14,300 nt of DNA from Bacillota bacterium (GTDB lineage: Bacteria; Bacillota; Clostridia; Tissierellales; Peptoniphilaceae): NCBI GenBank assembly GCA_023393715.1, contig JAEXCD010000016.1:1-14300 (forward strand), given 5' to 3'. Below the pieces are notes generated by a model, which did no database searches, had not been told where the DNA came from, and was given only the letters and a program-made list of their open reading frames with translations. The position numbers were made by a program, and so were the translations under genes. Below are positions 1 to 7,282 of this stretch, in pieces. Position 1 is the stretch's first letter; each line of letters begins with the position of its first letter.

Positions 1-1
1 G

Positions 2-71
2 GTTTGTTTTATCAGTACTATTCTATCATGTACCCACCTTTTGCGAAAGTAAGCGGATAGGAAAAACAAAC
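2..71. repeat. Spaced inverted repeat after pepD
   Basis: GTTTGTTTT (2-10) is the exact complement of AAAACAAAC (63-71), with 52 bases between. It brackets the whole visible gap after pepD. It may be chance in AT-rich sequence; no classic terminator is seen here. Confidence 0.3.
20..47 (-). promoter_or_regulatory. Weak promoter candidate for a gene beyond the left edge
   Basis: On the minus strand TTCGCA (42-47), 16 bases, then TAGAAT (20-25), in the 74 bases after the pepD stop. The downstream gene is not in the window, so nothing confirms it. Confidence 0.22.
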
Positions 72-74
72 TTT

Positions 75-1532
75 CTATTCGTCCTCGCCCAGAGCACAGA
101 CAACCGATTTCAATAATTCATACGAACGCTGTACCGACTCGATCGAGAGGCGCTCCTTCGTCGTATGCGCCCCGTGTACATCCGGGCCAAAGGAAACCAT
201 ATCGACCCCGGGATGCGTCCTGGCAAAGAGACCGCACTCCAGTCCGGCATGAATCACTAAAATTTCAGGGTCTCTTCCGGCCTGTTCGCGGTATTTTTTG
301 CAAAACAACTCCCGAAGCGCCGATTCCTCACGATATTCCCATGCCGGATATCCCTCGGAAAAAACACAACGCCCGTCAAACGTCTCGACGATGTGGGCGA
401 TCTTTCTTTGCAATTCCTCAAGCTTTTCTTCGTTGCCGCTCCGGAGCGACATCAAAATACGCAGGATGGCATCCTCGGTATGCGCCGAGGCCAGATTATC
501 CGACGCCTCGACCATCTTCTCCTGTGGCATCATCGAATAGACACCGTGCGGCAGCAGCTCCAGGCAGCTGATCAGCTTCTTCTTCGCCGATTCGGTCAGC
601 GCACTGCGCTCGGAGGTTACCCTGTCCCAGGAAAAACGCACATCGGGCTCCGCGCGGAAAAGCTTATCGATCAATACCGCCTTGACGCGTTCCATCGCGT
701 CGAGCAAGGCGGCTTCTCTGGCGGTCGAACAGGAAATCACCGCGGTCGCGGCATTGGGTATGGCATTGTGCTTCGTCCCGGAATGAAAATCCGTCAATGA
801 GAACGCGATCTCCTCGTCGAGCATGTGAAGAAATTCCGCCATCGTCTTCAGCGCGCTGGTCCGCACCTCTAAAATCTCCATCCCCGAGTGCCCGCCGCGC
901 ATTCGGTCAATGCGCAGCTGATACACGACCCGATCGGGGGCAGGGGCGGCCTCGCGCTCCATATCCAGCTCAATCCGGCCTGTCGAGCCGCCCGCACAGC
1001 CAACCGTCAAATACCCCTCCTCTTCGGAGTCGATATTGATCAAATACGGCGTACGAATAAAAGAGGGCGCTAACCCGATCGCGCCGTCCATTCCGGTTTC
1101 CTCCGACGTCGTTACCAGCACATCCAGCGCAGGGTGCGGCATCTCCTCCTCGAGTAGAGCCAGTGCCATTGCAACACCAATTCCGTCATCTGCGCCGAGC
1201 GTCGTTTTATTCGCGCAAATCCAACCGTTATCGACGATCATATCGATACCGTCGCGCAAAAAATCGTGCGTGCTGTCCTCGTCCTTCTCGCAAACCATAT
1301 CCATGTGCCCCTGAAGCGTCACGCCCGGCCTCTCTTCATAGCCCGGTGCGGCCGGCTTGCGGATGACCACATTTCCCGCCTGATCCTGCAGGGTCTCCAG
1401 TCCCATGGAGCGACCGATTTCCACAAGGAGTCGGCCGATCGCCTGCTCGTTGCCCGAGCCCCTGGGCACCGCATTGATTTGTGCGAAGCGTTGGAAGACC
1501 TTCCTCGGCTCCAGCTGTAAAATGTCCGTCAT
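75..1532 (-). CDS. pepD: Aminoacyl-histidine dipeptidase (peptidase D, M20 family)
   Basis: Cytosolic zinc dipeptidase that cleaves Xaa-His and other dipeptides. The M20 pattern is clear: GHMDMV (H76, D78 in the 485-residue form), TLGADDGIG (D115), SEETGMDGA (E144/E145), IDSEEEG (D168), GGHSG in the dimerisation domain, IHAGLECG, and GAH near the C-terminus (H456). These match the metal and catalytic residues known for this family, and 485 residues equals the length of E. coli PepD. The frame opens at 1547, but that ATG has no ribosome site. The ATG at 1532 has GGAG about 9 bases upstream and begins MTDILQLEP, as homologues do, so I chose 1532. The start lies just beyond the stop of the PPIase gene (1534), so the genes are probably coupled. 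It is the last gene of the yitT-cvfB-PPIase-pepD unit. Function is confident; the start is moderately so. Confidence 0.93.
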   Translation of the reverse strand: MTDILQLEPRKVFQRFAQINAVPRGSGNEQAIGRLLVEIGRSMGLETLQDQAGNVVIRKPAAPGYEERPGVTLQGHMDMVCEKDEDSTHDFLRDGIDMIVDNGWICANKTTLGADDGIGVAMALALLEEEMPHPALDVLVTTSEETGMDGAIGLAPSFIRTPYLINIDSEEEGYLTVGCAGGSTGRIELDMEREAAPAPDRVVYQLRIDRMRGGHSGMEILEVRTSALKTMAEFLHMLDEEIAFSLTDFHSGTKHNAIPNAATAVISCSTAREAALLDAMERVKAVLIDKLFRAEPDVRFSWDRVTSERSALTESAKKKLISCLELLPHGVYSMMPQEKMVEASDNLASAHTEDAILRILMSLRSGNEEKLEELQRKIAHIVETFDGRCVFSEGYPAWEYREESALRELFCKKYREQAGRDPEILVIHAGLECGLFARTHPGVDMVSFGPDVHGAHTTKERLSIESVQRSYELLKSVVCALGEDE

Positions 1533-1533
1533 A

Positions 1534-2304
1534 TCAGTGTTCTCCATAGTATTTAATCACGCTGTATTTCTTCCCCATCTTCTCAAGCTGCTCCATATAG
1601 TGAGCCTGCTGTTTGATCAGCGTCAATTCGGATGCGACGGCATCCCGCGCTTCCTCAAAGCTCATCTGCGGCATTGCATCGCGGCGATTGAGCCGGATCA
1701 GGTGATAGCCGAATCCCGTCTTTACCGGATCCGACACTGTCCCCGGCGTCAGCTCGGTCAGCGCCTGATCGAACTCCGCAACCATCTGTCCGCTTTCGAA
1801 GTCGCCGAGACTGCCGCCCTGCTTGGAGGACGGACACGACGATTCCTGCCGCGCAACGTCCTCAAAGCGTTCGCCCGCTTCAATACGCTTTTTCAGCTCC
1901 TCCGCGCGCTCCTTTGAGTCGACAAGGATGTGATTCGCATTAAAGCGATAGCGCGCCTTGTTTCGGTTCATGTGCTGTTCGTAGTGTGTCCGAAGCTCTT
2001 CCTCGCTCACCTGAACCTCGCTCAGGATGCGGTGAAGTGCATATTGCTGCAGCAGCTGCTTCTTCTGGACCTCCAGCTGCGCCAGAAAGTCCGGCTCCTC
2101 GTCCAGCTTGCGCTCACGGGCATCGAGCACCAGAAGCTCCTGATGAACCAGTTCATCCTTCAGGCGATTGCGGCCGGCTTCTCCCTGAAACTGCGCCGCA
2201 TGCTCACCCATCATATGCAGCAGCGCCTCGACCTCTGCCTCGGTGATGACCGTTCCTTCCACTTCGGCGACCGGTGCATTCCAATCCGTTTTTGACTCTG
2301 TCAT
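1534..2304 (-). CDS. Parvulin-type peptidyl-prolyl cis-trans isomerase, cytosolic
   Basis: A 256-residue PPIase of the PpiC/SurA/PrsA class. Residues 1-100 form a charged, helical SurA_N/trigger-factor-like chaperone segment. The rotamase domain spans about 120-208, with NANHILVDS (122-130), KQGGSLGDF (151-159) and FGYHLIRL (188-195), the usual parvulin signature. A helical tail follows. Unlike PrsA there is no signal peptide or lipobox, so it should act in the cytosol as a folding helper. The ATG at 2304 overlaps the cvfB stop as ATGA and has AAGGAG about 8 bases upstream. Substrates cannot be told from sequence. The family call is firm; a specific gene symbol is not justified. Confidence 0.88.
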   Translation of the reverse strand: MTESKTDWNAPVAEVEGTVITEAEVEALLHMMGEHAAQFQGEAGRNRLKDELVHQELLVLDARERKLDEEPDFLAQLEVQKKQLLQQYALHRILSEVQVSEEELRTHYEQHMNRNKARYRFNANHILVDSKERAEELKKRIEAGERFEDVARQESSCPSSKQGGSLGDFESGQMVAEFDQALTELTPGTVSDPVKTGFGYHLIRLNRRDAMPQMSFEEARDAVASELTLIKQQAHYMEQLEKMGKKYSVIKYYGEH

Positions 2305-3152
2305 CGAGTTTTCTCCTTCTTGTTTATTTTCATACCATCCGCTTCAAAACGAATTTGTCTGTTTTTCAAAAGACGGCCCACCGCGCGCTTAAACTGCGCC
2401 TTGCTCATATCGAACAACAACCGGATATCCTCCGGGCTGCTCTGATCATTCATTCGCAGAAAACCGCGGTTTGCCTCCAGCATCTTATAAATACGCGCAG
2501 CGTCTTCATCCAGCTTTTCATGTGCGCGCGCGTGCAGAGTCAAATCGATTTTCCCATCCTGCTTAATACGCTGTATGCGAAACGAAAGAGACTGTCCGAC
2601 ACGGAGCGCCCCCTGCATCTCTTCCTTCGGAAGCAGCGCATTATATTTCCCCTCTACGAGAACAAACACACCGATTTCGGGATTTGTGGAATAGACAAGC
2701 CCCTCGACGCGATCATTTTCTTTGAGTCCTTCGGGTTTGGGAAAATGATTTTTTACTTTCATTGTACAGGCAATTCGCGCCGATTTGTCCAAATAGCAAT
2801 ACACCAAAACCAGCTCGTTCGGCTTTACCCGGTGCAGCTGCTCTTCGAACGGCAAAAACAGATCCTTTTCCAGGCCCCAATCGACAAAAGCGCCGATTCG
2901 CGTCACATCCGCGACGGGCAAAAGAGCCATCTGTCCGACCTCAACTTTTGGGATACGAGTCGTCGCAACCGGCCGATCCTCGCTGTCCAGCGAGACAAAT
3001 ACCGAGATCTCGTCGCCCACCTTCCATTCCGCGCGAAGGTATTTTTTTGGCAGGAGAATATCCGGATCCGTCAATTCCTCCTTCGAACGAACAAAGGCTC
3101 CGACCGAGGTCACCCGACGAATGACCATCTGCTGCGTTTTTCCTAACTTCAT
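2301..3152 (-). CDS. cvfB: CvfB/YitL family S1-domain RNA-binding protein
   Basis: 283 residues, close to the usual length of CvfB (YitL in B. subtilis), a family of RNA-binding regulators linked to virulence factor expression in staphylococci. Three S1-like OB folds can be traced: about 1-65 (TSVGAFV), 70-133 (VTRIGAFVDWGLEKDLFLPF) and 145-208 (GLVYSTNPEIGVFVLVEGKY). A C-terminal winged helix follows at about 215-275 (SPEDIRLLFDMSKAQFKRAV, then LLKNRQI). The ATG at 3152 has GAGGAA 5-6 bases upstream and overlaps the yitT stop (ATGA). The stop overlaps the PPIase start in the same way, so translation of the three is likely coupled. No truncation is seen. RNA targets are unknown. Confidence 0.9.
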   Translation of the reverse strand: MKLGKTQQMVIRRVTSVGAFVRSKEELTDPDILLPKKYLRAEWKVGDEISVFVSLDSEDRPVATTRIPKVEVGQMALLPVADVTRIGAFVDWGLEKDLFLPFEEQLHRVKPNELVLVYCYLDKSARIACTMKVKNHFPKPEGLKENDRVEGLVYSTNPEIGVFVLVEGKYNALLPKEEMQGALRVGQSLSFRIQRIKQDGKIDLTLHARAHEKLDEDAARIYKMLEANRGFLRMNDQSSPEDIRLLFDMSKAQFKRAVGRLLKNRQIRFEADGMKINKKEKTR

Positions 3153-4063
3153 GATTCTTCCTCACTTACATGATTCAAAGGTACTGGATGATCGATCATC
3201 TGCTCTAAATTCGGTGCAGGCGGATAGGTAAAGCCTTCGCCGAACACCTCGCTGACATAGTGGATATACACAAAAGCTTTCGGATCCGTCCTTTTAATCT
3301 GCTCCGCAATCTGAATGTACTCCGCCCGATGTACCACCGTTACGATGACCGGCCGCTCCTGACCGGAATAGCCTCCCTGCGCCTGATAAATCGTCGAGCC
3401 ACGGTTCATGTGCACGTTGATATAGTTGTTGATTTCATCCGTTTTTTCGGAAATAATCGTCATAATAATACGTCGATTCGATCCGGCGATCATATGATCC
3501 AAAATTGCACTTTGCAGATAGATACCCACGGCTGCATATAACGAACGTTCAATGGAAATAAAATAGGCGCTGAGTCCCACGACGAAGAGATCGACGAGCA
3601 AAAAAGCCCGGCCGAGCTCGACATGCAGATAAGTATTCAGAATCTTACAGATGATGTCCGTCCCTCCTGTGGAGGCATTCTGCTGAAACACAACGGCGAG
3701 GCCGATCCCCATCAGAAGTGAGCCGAAAATCAGATTCAGCAGCACATTATCGGAAAGCGGCTTCACCGATGGAAACACCTGCTCCAAAAGCGCCGTCAGC
3801 GCGGAATACATCATCGTGCCGTACAGCGTCAGCACGCCAAATTGGCGCCCCAGGGAAATCCACCCCATGATGAAGAGGATGATATTTCCGACCAGCATAA
3901 TCAAACCGACCGAAAGCTGCGGAATGAGGTGATTACCGATAATGGCGATTCCGGTAACGCCGCCGGTCGCCAGCGCGTTCGGTACTAAAAAAAGATGCGT
4001 GCCGATCGCCATACTTGCCACACCAAGTGTAATGAGCCACAACCGCATCCATGTATTCTTCAT
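3149..4063 (-). CDS. YitT family integral membrane protein (DUF161 + DUF2179)
   Basis: 304-residue membrane protein of the YitT family, whose function is poorly known. The N-terminal two thirds holds five or so hydrophobic segments. The family motifs are GGVTGIA (about 34-40) and STGGTDIICKIL (about 131-142). The C-terminal third is the soluble DUF2179 domain (about 208-265), with RGSTIYQAQGGYSGQERPV and a VTVV strand, a PII-like fold in known family members. The frame opens at 4093, but the ATG at 4063 has AGGAGG right before it (4068-4073) and gives a normal N-terminus, MKNTWMRLWL. It is first in the unit with cvfB, PPIase and pepD. Its promoter appears to overlap the terminator of the zinc operon upstream. 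Confidence 0.88.
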   Translation of the reverse strand: MKNTWMRLWLITLGVASMAIGTHLFLVPNALATGGVTGIAIIGNHLIPQLSVGLIMLVGNIILFIMGWISLGRQFGVLTLYGTMMYSALTALLEQVFPSVKPLSDNVLLNLIFGSLLMGIGLAVVFQQNASTGGTDIICKILNTYLHVELGRAFLLVDLFVVGLSAYFISIERSLYAAVGIYLQSAILDHMIAGSNRRIIMTIISEKTDEINNYINVHMNRGSTIYQAQGGYSGQERPVIVTVVHRAEYIQIAEQIKRTDPKAFVYIHYVSEVFGEGFTYPPAPNLEQMIDHPVPLNHVSEEES

Positions 4064-4067
4064 AATT

Positions 4068-4073
4068 CCTCCT
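4068..4073 (-). promoter_or_regulatory. Ribosome binding site setting the yitT start
   Basis: On the minus strand AGGAGG lies four bases before the ATG at 4063. It favours this start over the longer frame opening at 4093, whose extra ten residues (MDRDRRGGGI) are encoded by the leader and the ribosome site itself. Confidence 0.8.
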
Positions 4074-4111
4074 CCGCGACGATCCCTGTCCACCGGGATT
4101 CTCTCCTATCT

Positions 4112-4140
4112 ATTATGCTAAAAAAACCTCGGCTTGTAAA
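4112..4140 (-). promoter_or_regulatory. Predicted promoter for the yitT-cvfB-PPIase-pepD unit
   Basis: On the minus strand TTTACA (4135-4140) is followed by 17 bases and CATAAT (4112-4117). The two boxes each match the sigma-70/SigA consensus in five of six positions at ideal spacing. A start near 4105 would give a leader of about 42 bases before yitT. The -35 lies in the loop, and the spacer in the descending stem and T-run, of the zinc operon terminator. Inferred from sequence only. Confidence 0.5.
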
Positions 4141-4157
4141 CGAGCCGAGGCTTTTTT
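4121..4157 (-). terminator. Rho-independent terminator of the zinc uptake operon
   Basis: CCTCGGCT (4127-4134) pairs with AGCCGAGG (4143-4150) around an 8-base loop. It is flanked by A6 on the left and T6 on the right, so on the minus strand the stem is followed by a T-run, as needed after the permease gene that ends at 4189. It is symmetrical and could also work on the plus strand, where there is no gene to end. Confidence 0.85.
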
Positions 4158-4188
4158 CGAACCAAATCGCTTTTTCGCGTTTTTCCGC

Positions 4189-5016
4189 TCATTTCCGCGG
4201 GAAGCTTCCCTGCCGCCGCCGAAAATGAGCCCGAACACTCCGAAAAACAAATAAAAGCAGAAGCGTGCAGACGCCCAGCAAAACGATGGTGCCGCCCGGC
4301 TTGAGCGAAAGCTGCCACGAAAGAACGAGCCCCGTCAGCACAAAAAACAGGCCAAAGGCCATGGAGCGGCGCACCATCTGCCCGTAGCTATTCGATAAAA
4401 CCATGGCGCAGGCCACGGGCGATACCATCAGTGACGAGACCATCAATACGCCAATAATCCGTGAAGACACGGCAATCGTGCCGGCCAGAAGAATCGTAAA
4501 CAGAAAATCCACCCGAGCAATCGAAATCCCGCTCATCCGCGCGCCCTGAGGATCGACGCTGATATACAGCAGCGAATAATAAAAGACAAAAAAGGTACTG
4601 AGCACCAGAATGGCCACCCCCGCACTCAGGAGAACCTCTCCGTCTGCGATGGCGACAATCGAGCCGAAGAGGTAATCTTCCAGGCGCGCTGCAGAGGGTA
4701 CGATATCCGTCAACAGCGAAGCGAGTCCGATCCCCGTACTCATAACGATCGCCGTCGCCAAATCGCCGTTTGCCGGAAAATGCCGCCGAACCGCTTCGAT
4801 CGACAGCGCGCCCAGTACACAGGCGAGGATTGCGCCCAAAACCGGCGAAAAGCCAAACAACAGGCCAAACCCAATACCGGCGAGAGATGTATGTGAAAGA
4901 GCATCTCCGATCATCGACGTGCGTCGATTGACGACCACGACGCCCATCAGCGGAATAATCGCCCCCAAAAGCGCTCCGACAAACAGCGCCTTGCGCATAA
5001 AGGCATACGCTAACAT
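4189..5016 (-). CDS. znuB: Zinc ABC transporter, permease subunit (ZnuB/AdcB type)
   Basis: 275-residue inner-membrane permease of the ABC-3 (Mn/Zn/Fe) class. It has eight or so hydrophobic segments and the family signature MIGDALSHTSLAGIGFG (about 35-51), which contacts the ATPase, then a long run of TM helices to LLLLFVFRSV. The basic tail RAHFRRRQGSFPRK is cytosolic. It forms the importer with the ATPase and binding lipoprotein encoded just upstream. The ATG at 5016 overlaps the last 7 bases of the ATPase gene. GGTGGAG lies only two bases upstream, so translation may rely on coupling. Zinc rather than manganese is inferred from the His-rich binding protein and the adjacent Zur-like regulator. 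Confidence 0.9.
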   Translation of the reverse strand: MLAYAFMRKALFVGALLGAIIPLMGVVVVNRRTSMIGDALSHTSLAGIGFGLLFGFSPVLGAILACVLGALSIEAVRRHFPANGDLATAIVMSTGIGLASLLTDIVPSAARLEDYLFGSIVAIADGEVLLSAGVAILVLSTFFVFYYSLLYISVDPQGARMSGISIARVDFLFTILLAGTIAVSSRIIGVLMVSSLMVSPVACAMVLSNSYGQMVRRSMAFGLFFVLTGLVLSWQLSLKPGGTIVLLGVCTLLLLFVFRSVRAHFRRRQGSFPRK

Positions 5017-5681
5017 AACTCCACCACCCCGTGCCGCTCTACTTTAATCGTCCTTTTCCAATGGGCTTTTCCCAGATCGGTCTCATGGCTTACCATCATG
5101 ATCGTAATTCCATGCACCGCGTTGAGATGATCCAAAATCTGAAAGAACTTCGCCTTGCTCTGTTCGTCAATGCCGACCGTCGGCTCGTCGAACAGAAGCA
5201 CCTCCGGATCGCGGACAAGCGCTTTTGCTATATGAACGCGCTGCTTCTGACCCCCGCTCAGAGTCCGAAAATTAGTATCCGCCAGATTTCGAATACCCAG
5301 CTCGTGCATCACATCATCCACTCGCTGCCGCTGCTGCGCTGTCGGCCGAAAGCGTCGGCCAAATTCGGTGCAGAGGCCAAGCATCACCATTTCGTCGCAT
5401 CGGATCGGAAAGGCCTGCTGATCCGCCGGGTTGATCTGCGGCACATAGCCGATTTTTTTGAAGCCCTCCGCCGAACCCCCTGTAACGCCAAAGAGCGAGA
5501 GCTGCCCCGTATGGGGCTTTCTCTCGCCAATCAGCAGCCGCAAAAGCGTCGTTTTTCCACTGCCATTTTCTCCGATAATCCCAACATAATCTCCGGACTC
5601 GACCTGAAAAGAAACATCCTCTAACACCGGATCCTGTTGATATCGAAAAGAAACATGTTCCAGTCGGTACACAAGGGTCAT
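5010..5681 (-). CDS. znuC: Zinc ABC transporter, ATP-binding subunit (ZnuC/AdcC type)
   Basis: 223-residue ABC ATPase, complete. Walker A GENGSGKTT (37-45), Q-loop YVPQINP (79-85), signature LSGGQKQRV (141-149), Walker B VLLFDEP (161-167), D-loop region and switch His199 (MVSHETD) are all present, so it should be active. It powers metal import through the permease encoded next. The start ATG at 5681 overlaps the lipoprotein stop (ATGA), with GGAG about 7 bases upstream. The family is firm; metal choice comes from context. Confidence 0.92.
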   Translation of the reverse strand: MTLVYRLEHVSFRYQQDPVLEDVSFQVESGDYVGIIGENGSGKTTLLRLLIGERKPHTGQLSLFGVTGGSAEGFKKIGYVPQINPADQQAFPIRCDEMVMLGLCTEFGRRFRPTAQQRQRVDDVMHELGIRNLADTNFRTLSGGQKQRVHIAKALVRDPEVLLFDEPTVGIDEQSKAKFFQILDHLNAVHGITIMMVSHETDLGKAHWKRTIKVERHGVVELC

Positions 5682-6706
5682 TGTGCAGCTCCGAAGGACT
5701 GCACCAACACCTTCAAATTGTCTTCCATTATGGAGAAATAATCCTTGCCCTTTGCGCGTTCTTCCTCGGTGATCGTCTCCAGGGAATGCAGCGGCAGTGT
5801 CGTCGCTCCGATTTCTGATGCAATCTGCTCCGACAGCTTCGGATCCTCATTCGCTTCGTAGAACACCGCTGTAATACCCTGCGCCTTTGCAAGATCAATA
5901 ATTTCCTTCATCCGCACGGCATTCGGTTCTCCGTCGGCTAAAAGTCCCTCGATGCCAACCTGCTGAAGGTTAAATCGACGGCACAAATAGCCGAATGCCT
6001 CGTGCGGCACCACGATTGATTTTCCCGCAAACGGCTTCAGTTCTTTTTCATACGACGCATTCAATGCATCAAACTTGCTTTGCAGTGCAGCAAAATTCGC
6101 TTCGTATGTCTCTTTTCCCTCCGGGTCTGCCTCGATCAAAGCCTGCAGCACATTCTTCGCCTGCTGCTCTGCCGCTTTGACATCCATCCAATAATGCGGA
6201 TCGAATTCTCCGTGCACATGTGCATGCTCGTGATCGTGGTCCGCTTCCTCCGCGTGCTCCTCGTGATCGTGGCTCGCTTCCTCTGCATGCTCCTCGTGAT
6301 CGTGATCCTCACTTACGCGAATGAGATCAACGCCGGTCGATGTATCGACCACCTTAACGTGATCTCCCAACGCATCTGTAACCTTTGACAACCACATTTC
6401 ATACTGCGCACCGTTGAGCAGCAGCAGATCCGCTTCCGACACGGCCGCAATGTCCTGAGCGCTCGGCTCCCAATGATGCGCATCTGCGCCGCTCGGCATC
6501 AGGTTCACCAGCTGAACGCGGTCACCGGCGATCTGTGAAGCGAAATCAAAGATTGGATCCGTCGAGGTATAGACGGTCATCTTCTTTGCCGCTTCCGCGC
6601 TGCTCGAGCTCTCCTGCGACGATTCCGCACTTTTAGGCGATCCGCATCCGGTCAATAACGCGGCACCCGCCGCAACCCACAACATATTTTTGAAAACTTT
6701 ATTCAC
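5678..6706 (-). CDS. znuA: Zinc-binding lipoprotein of ABC importer (ZnuA/AdcA type)
   Basis: 342-residue cluster A-1 (SBP_bac_9) solute-binding protein anchored outside the membrane. A signal peptide ends in the lipobox LLTGC, with Cys21 the lipid site, followed by a Ser/Glu-rich linker (22-42). Likely zinc ligands are H77 (GADAHHWEP), H171 (FDPHYWMD), H235 (VVPHEAF) and E284 (FYEANED), at the places used by ZnuA/AdcA. A His/Asp/Glu-rich loop at 134-165 is typical of zinc rather than manganese binders. That loop is a tandem repeat (separate entry). The start is GTG at 6706 with AAAGGA 7 bases upstream. It is first gene of the operon, with a promoter and a palindromic operator-like site directly upstream. 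Confidence 0.93.
   Translation of the reverse strand: MNKVFKNMLWVAAGAALLTGCGSPKSAESSQESSSSAEAAKKMTVYTSTDPIFDFASQIAGDRVQLVNLMPSGADAHHWEPSAQDIAAVSEADLLLLNGAQYEMWLSKVTDALGDHVKVVDTSTGVDLIRVSEDHDHEEHAEEASHDHEEHAEEADHDHEHAHVHGEFDPHYWMDVKAAEQQAKNVLQALIEADPEGKETYEANFAALQSKFDALNASYEKELKPFAGKSIVVPHEAFGYLCRRFNLQQVGIEGLLADGEPNAVRMKEIIDLAKAQGITAVFYEANEDPKLSEQIASEIGATTLPLHSLETITEEERAKGKDYFSIMEDNLKVLVQSFGAAQ
6209..6307 (-). repeat. 33-base tandem repeat coding the His-rich loop of ZnuA
   Basis: Residues 134-144 (DHDHEEHAEEA) are repeated almost exactly at 145-155 (SHDHEEHAEEA), and a diverged third copy starts at 156 (DHDHEHAHVHG). At DNA level the unit is 33 bases. Copy number could vary by slippage without shifting frame. 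Confidence 0.85.
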
Positions 6707-6733
6707 GTTTCGTTCCTTTCTATGTTACCCTAC

Positions 6734-6750
6734 ATGAGAATGGTTCTCAT
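6734..6750. promoter_or_regulatory. Palindromic Zur/Fur-type operator candidate
   Basis: ATGAGAA-TGG-TTCTCAT is a perfect 7-3-7 inverted repeat, similar in form to Fur-family boxes (TGAGAAT-N-GTTCTCA as 7-1-7 with one mismatch). It sits 10 bases past the predicted -10 of znuA, covering the expected start of transcription, between znuA and the Fur-family gene. Repression of znuABC when zinc is plentiful is the expected reading. Which metal is sensed is inferred. Confidence 0.72.
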
Positions 6751-6759
6751 TCGCGTTCT

Positions 6760-6788
6760 ATTATACATCCCGTTTTTTCTCTTGAAAA
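6760..6788 (-). promoter_or_regulatory. Predicted promoter of the znuA operon
   Basis: On the minus strand TTTTCA (6783-6788), 17 bases, then a perfect TATAAT (6760-6765). Transcription should start near 6753, right at the edge of the palindrome at 6734-6750, leaving a leader of about 47 bases before the GTG start. Confidence 0.62.
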
Positions 6789-6795
6789 GGGATTT

Positions 6796-6825
6796 TTGGC
6801 GTTTCCATCGAAAAAAGGGTACAAT
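6796..6825 (+). promoter_or_regulatory. Predicted promoter of the Fur/Zur-family gene
   Basis: TTGGCG (6796-6801), 18 bases, then TACAAT (6820-6825). The start would fall near 6832, just before GGGAGG (6836-6841). It faces away from the znuA promoter and carries no obvious copy of the palindrome, so this gene may not be under the same control. Confidence 0.42.
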
Positions 6826-6847
6826 GATTGAAAAAGGGAGGTTCAAG

Positions 6848-7282
6848 ATGCATTCGCTCGAACAGGAATTGCGCAGCAACGGCTTAAAAGCCACGGAGTC
6901 GCGCATTGCTATTTTACGGATTGTCGAAAGCGCTCCGCGCCCCGTTTCTGCAGATCAGATTTACCAGCAGAGTCTGTCCGAAACGCCGCTCAGCCTCGCG
7001 ACCATCTATCGCACGTTGGACGCATTGACAACTGCTCGTCTGCTGCTTCGCGAGCGGGATTTTGATGGCGTCTTAATTTATCAGCGAAACCATCCGCATC
7101 ACTCCCATCGTCTGGTCTGCACACAGTGCCGCAAAACCGTTGATCTCGAGGGCTGTCCCATCGAGCCTGCGGTGGACGAGCTCGCAGCTCAAACCGGATT
7201 CGCCATTACCGGACACACCATTGAAATCTACGGCGTCTGTCCCGATTGTCAAAAACAAGGAGAAAACCCTGCGCATCCATAA
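6848..7282 (+). CDS. zur: Fur-family metalloregulator, probably Zur
   Basis: 144-residue Fur-family repressor. The N-terminal winged helix includes LSLATIYRTLDALTTA (49-64), the family's recognition helix region. The C-terminal part has a His cluster RNHPHHSHRLVC (80-91) and two CxxC pairs, C91/C94 (CTQC) and C131/C134 (CPDC), for a structural zinc. I chose the ATG at 6848: GGGAGG lies 6 bases upstream, the product begins MHSLEQELRSNG as the family does, and an upstream in-frame ATG at 6824 overlaps the predicted -10. It diverges from the zinc importer operon with a shared palindrome between, which argues for zinc sensing. PerR or Fur are the alternatives from sequence alone. The last codons and stop form one arm and the loop of a terminator. 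Confidence 0.85.
   Translation: MHSLEQELRSNGLKATESRIAILRIVESAPRPVSADQIYQQSLSETPLSLATIYRTLDALTTARLLLRERDFDGVLIYQRNHPHHSHRLVCTQCRKTVDLEGCPIEPAVDELAAQTGFAITGHTIEIYGVCPDCQKQGENPAHP

Noticed and set aside
1405..1917. Open frame of 170 codons on the plus strand opposite pepD and the PPIase
   Set aside because: It crosses the join of two firm genes on the other strand and its product looks like reverse-frame translation, rich in Arg, Leu and His.
2274..3146. Long open frame of 290 codons on the plus strand
   Set aside because: It is exactly opposite cvfB, whose product is a clear S1-domain protein with good ribosome site. The antisense product shows no recognisable domain, so it is a shadow.
6209..6307. 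Short repeats considered as a CRISPR array
   Set aside because: The units are adjacent without spacers, in frame, and code for the His-rich loop of a lipoprotein.
6824..6847. Earlier in-frame start for zur (MIEKGRFK extension)
   Set aside because: This ATG overlaps the predicted -10 (6820-6825). The later ATG at 6848 has GGGAGG at correct spacing and fits the family N-terminus.
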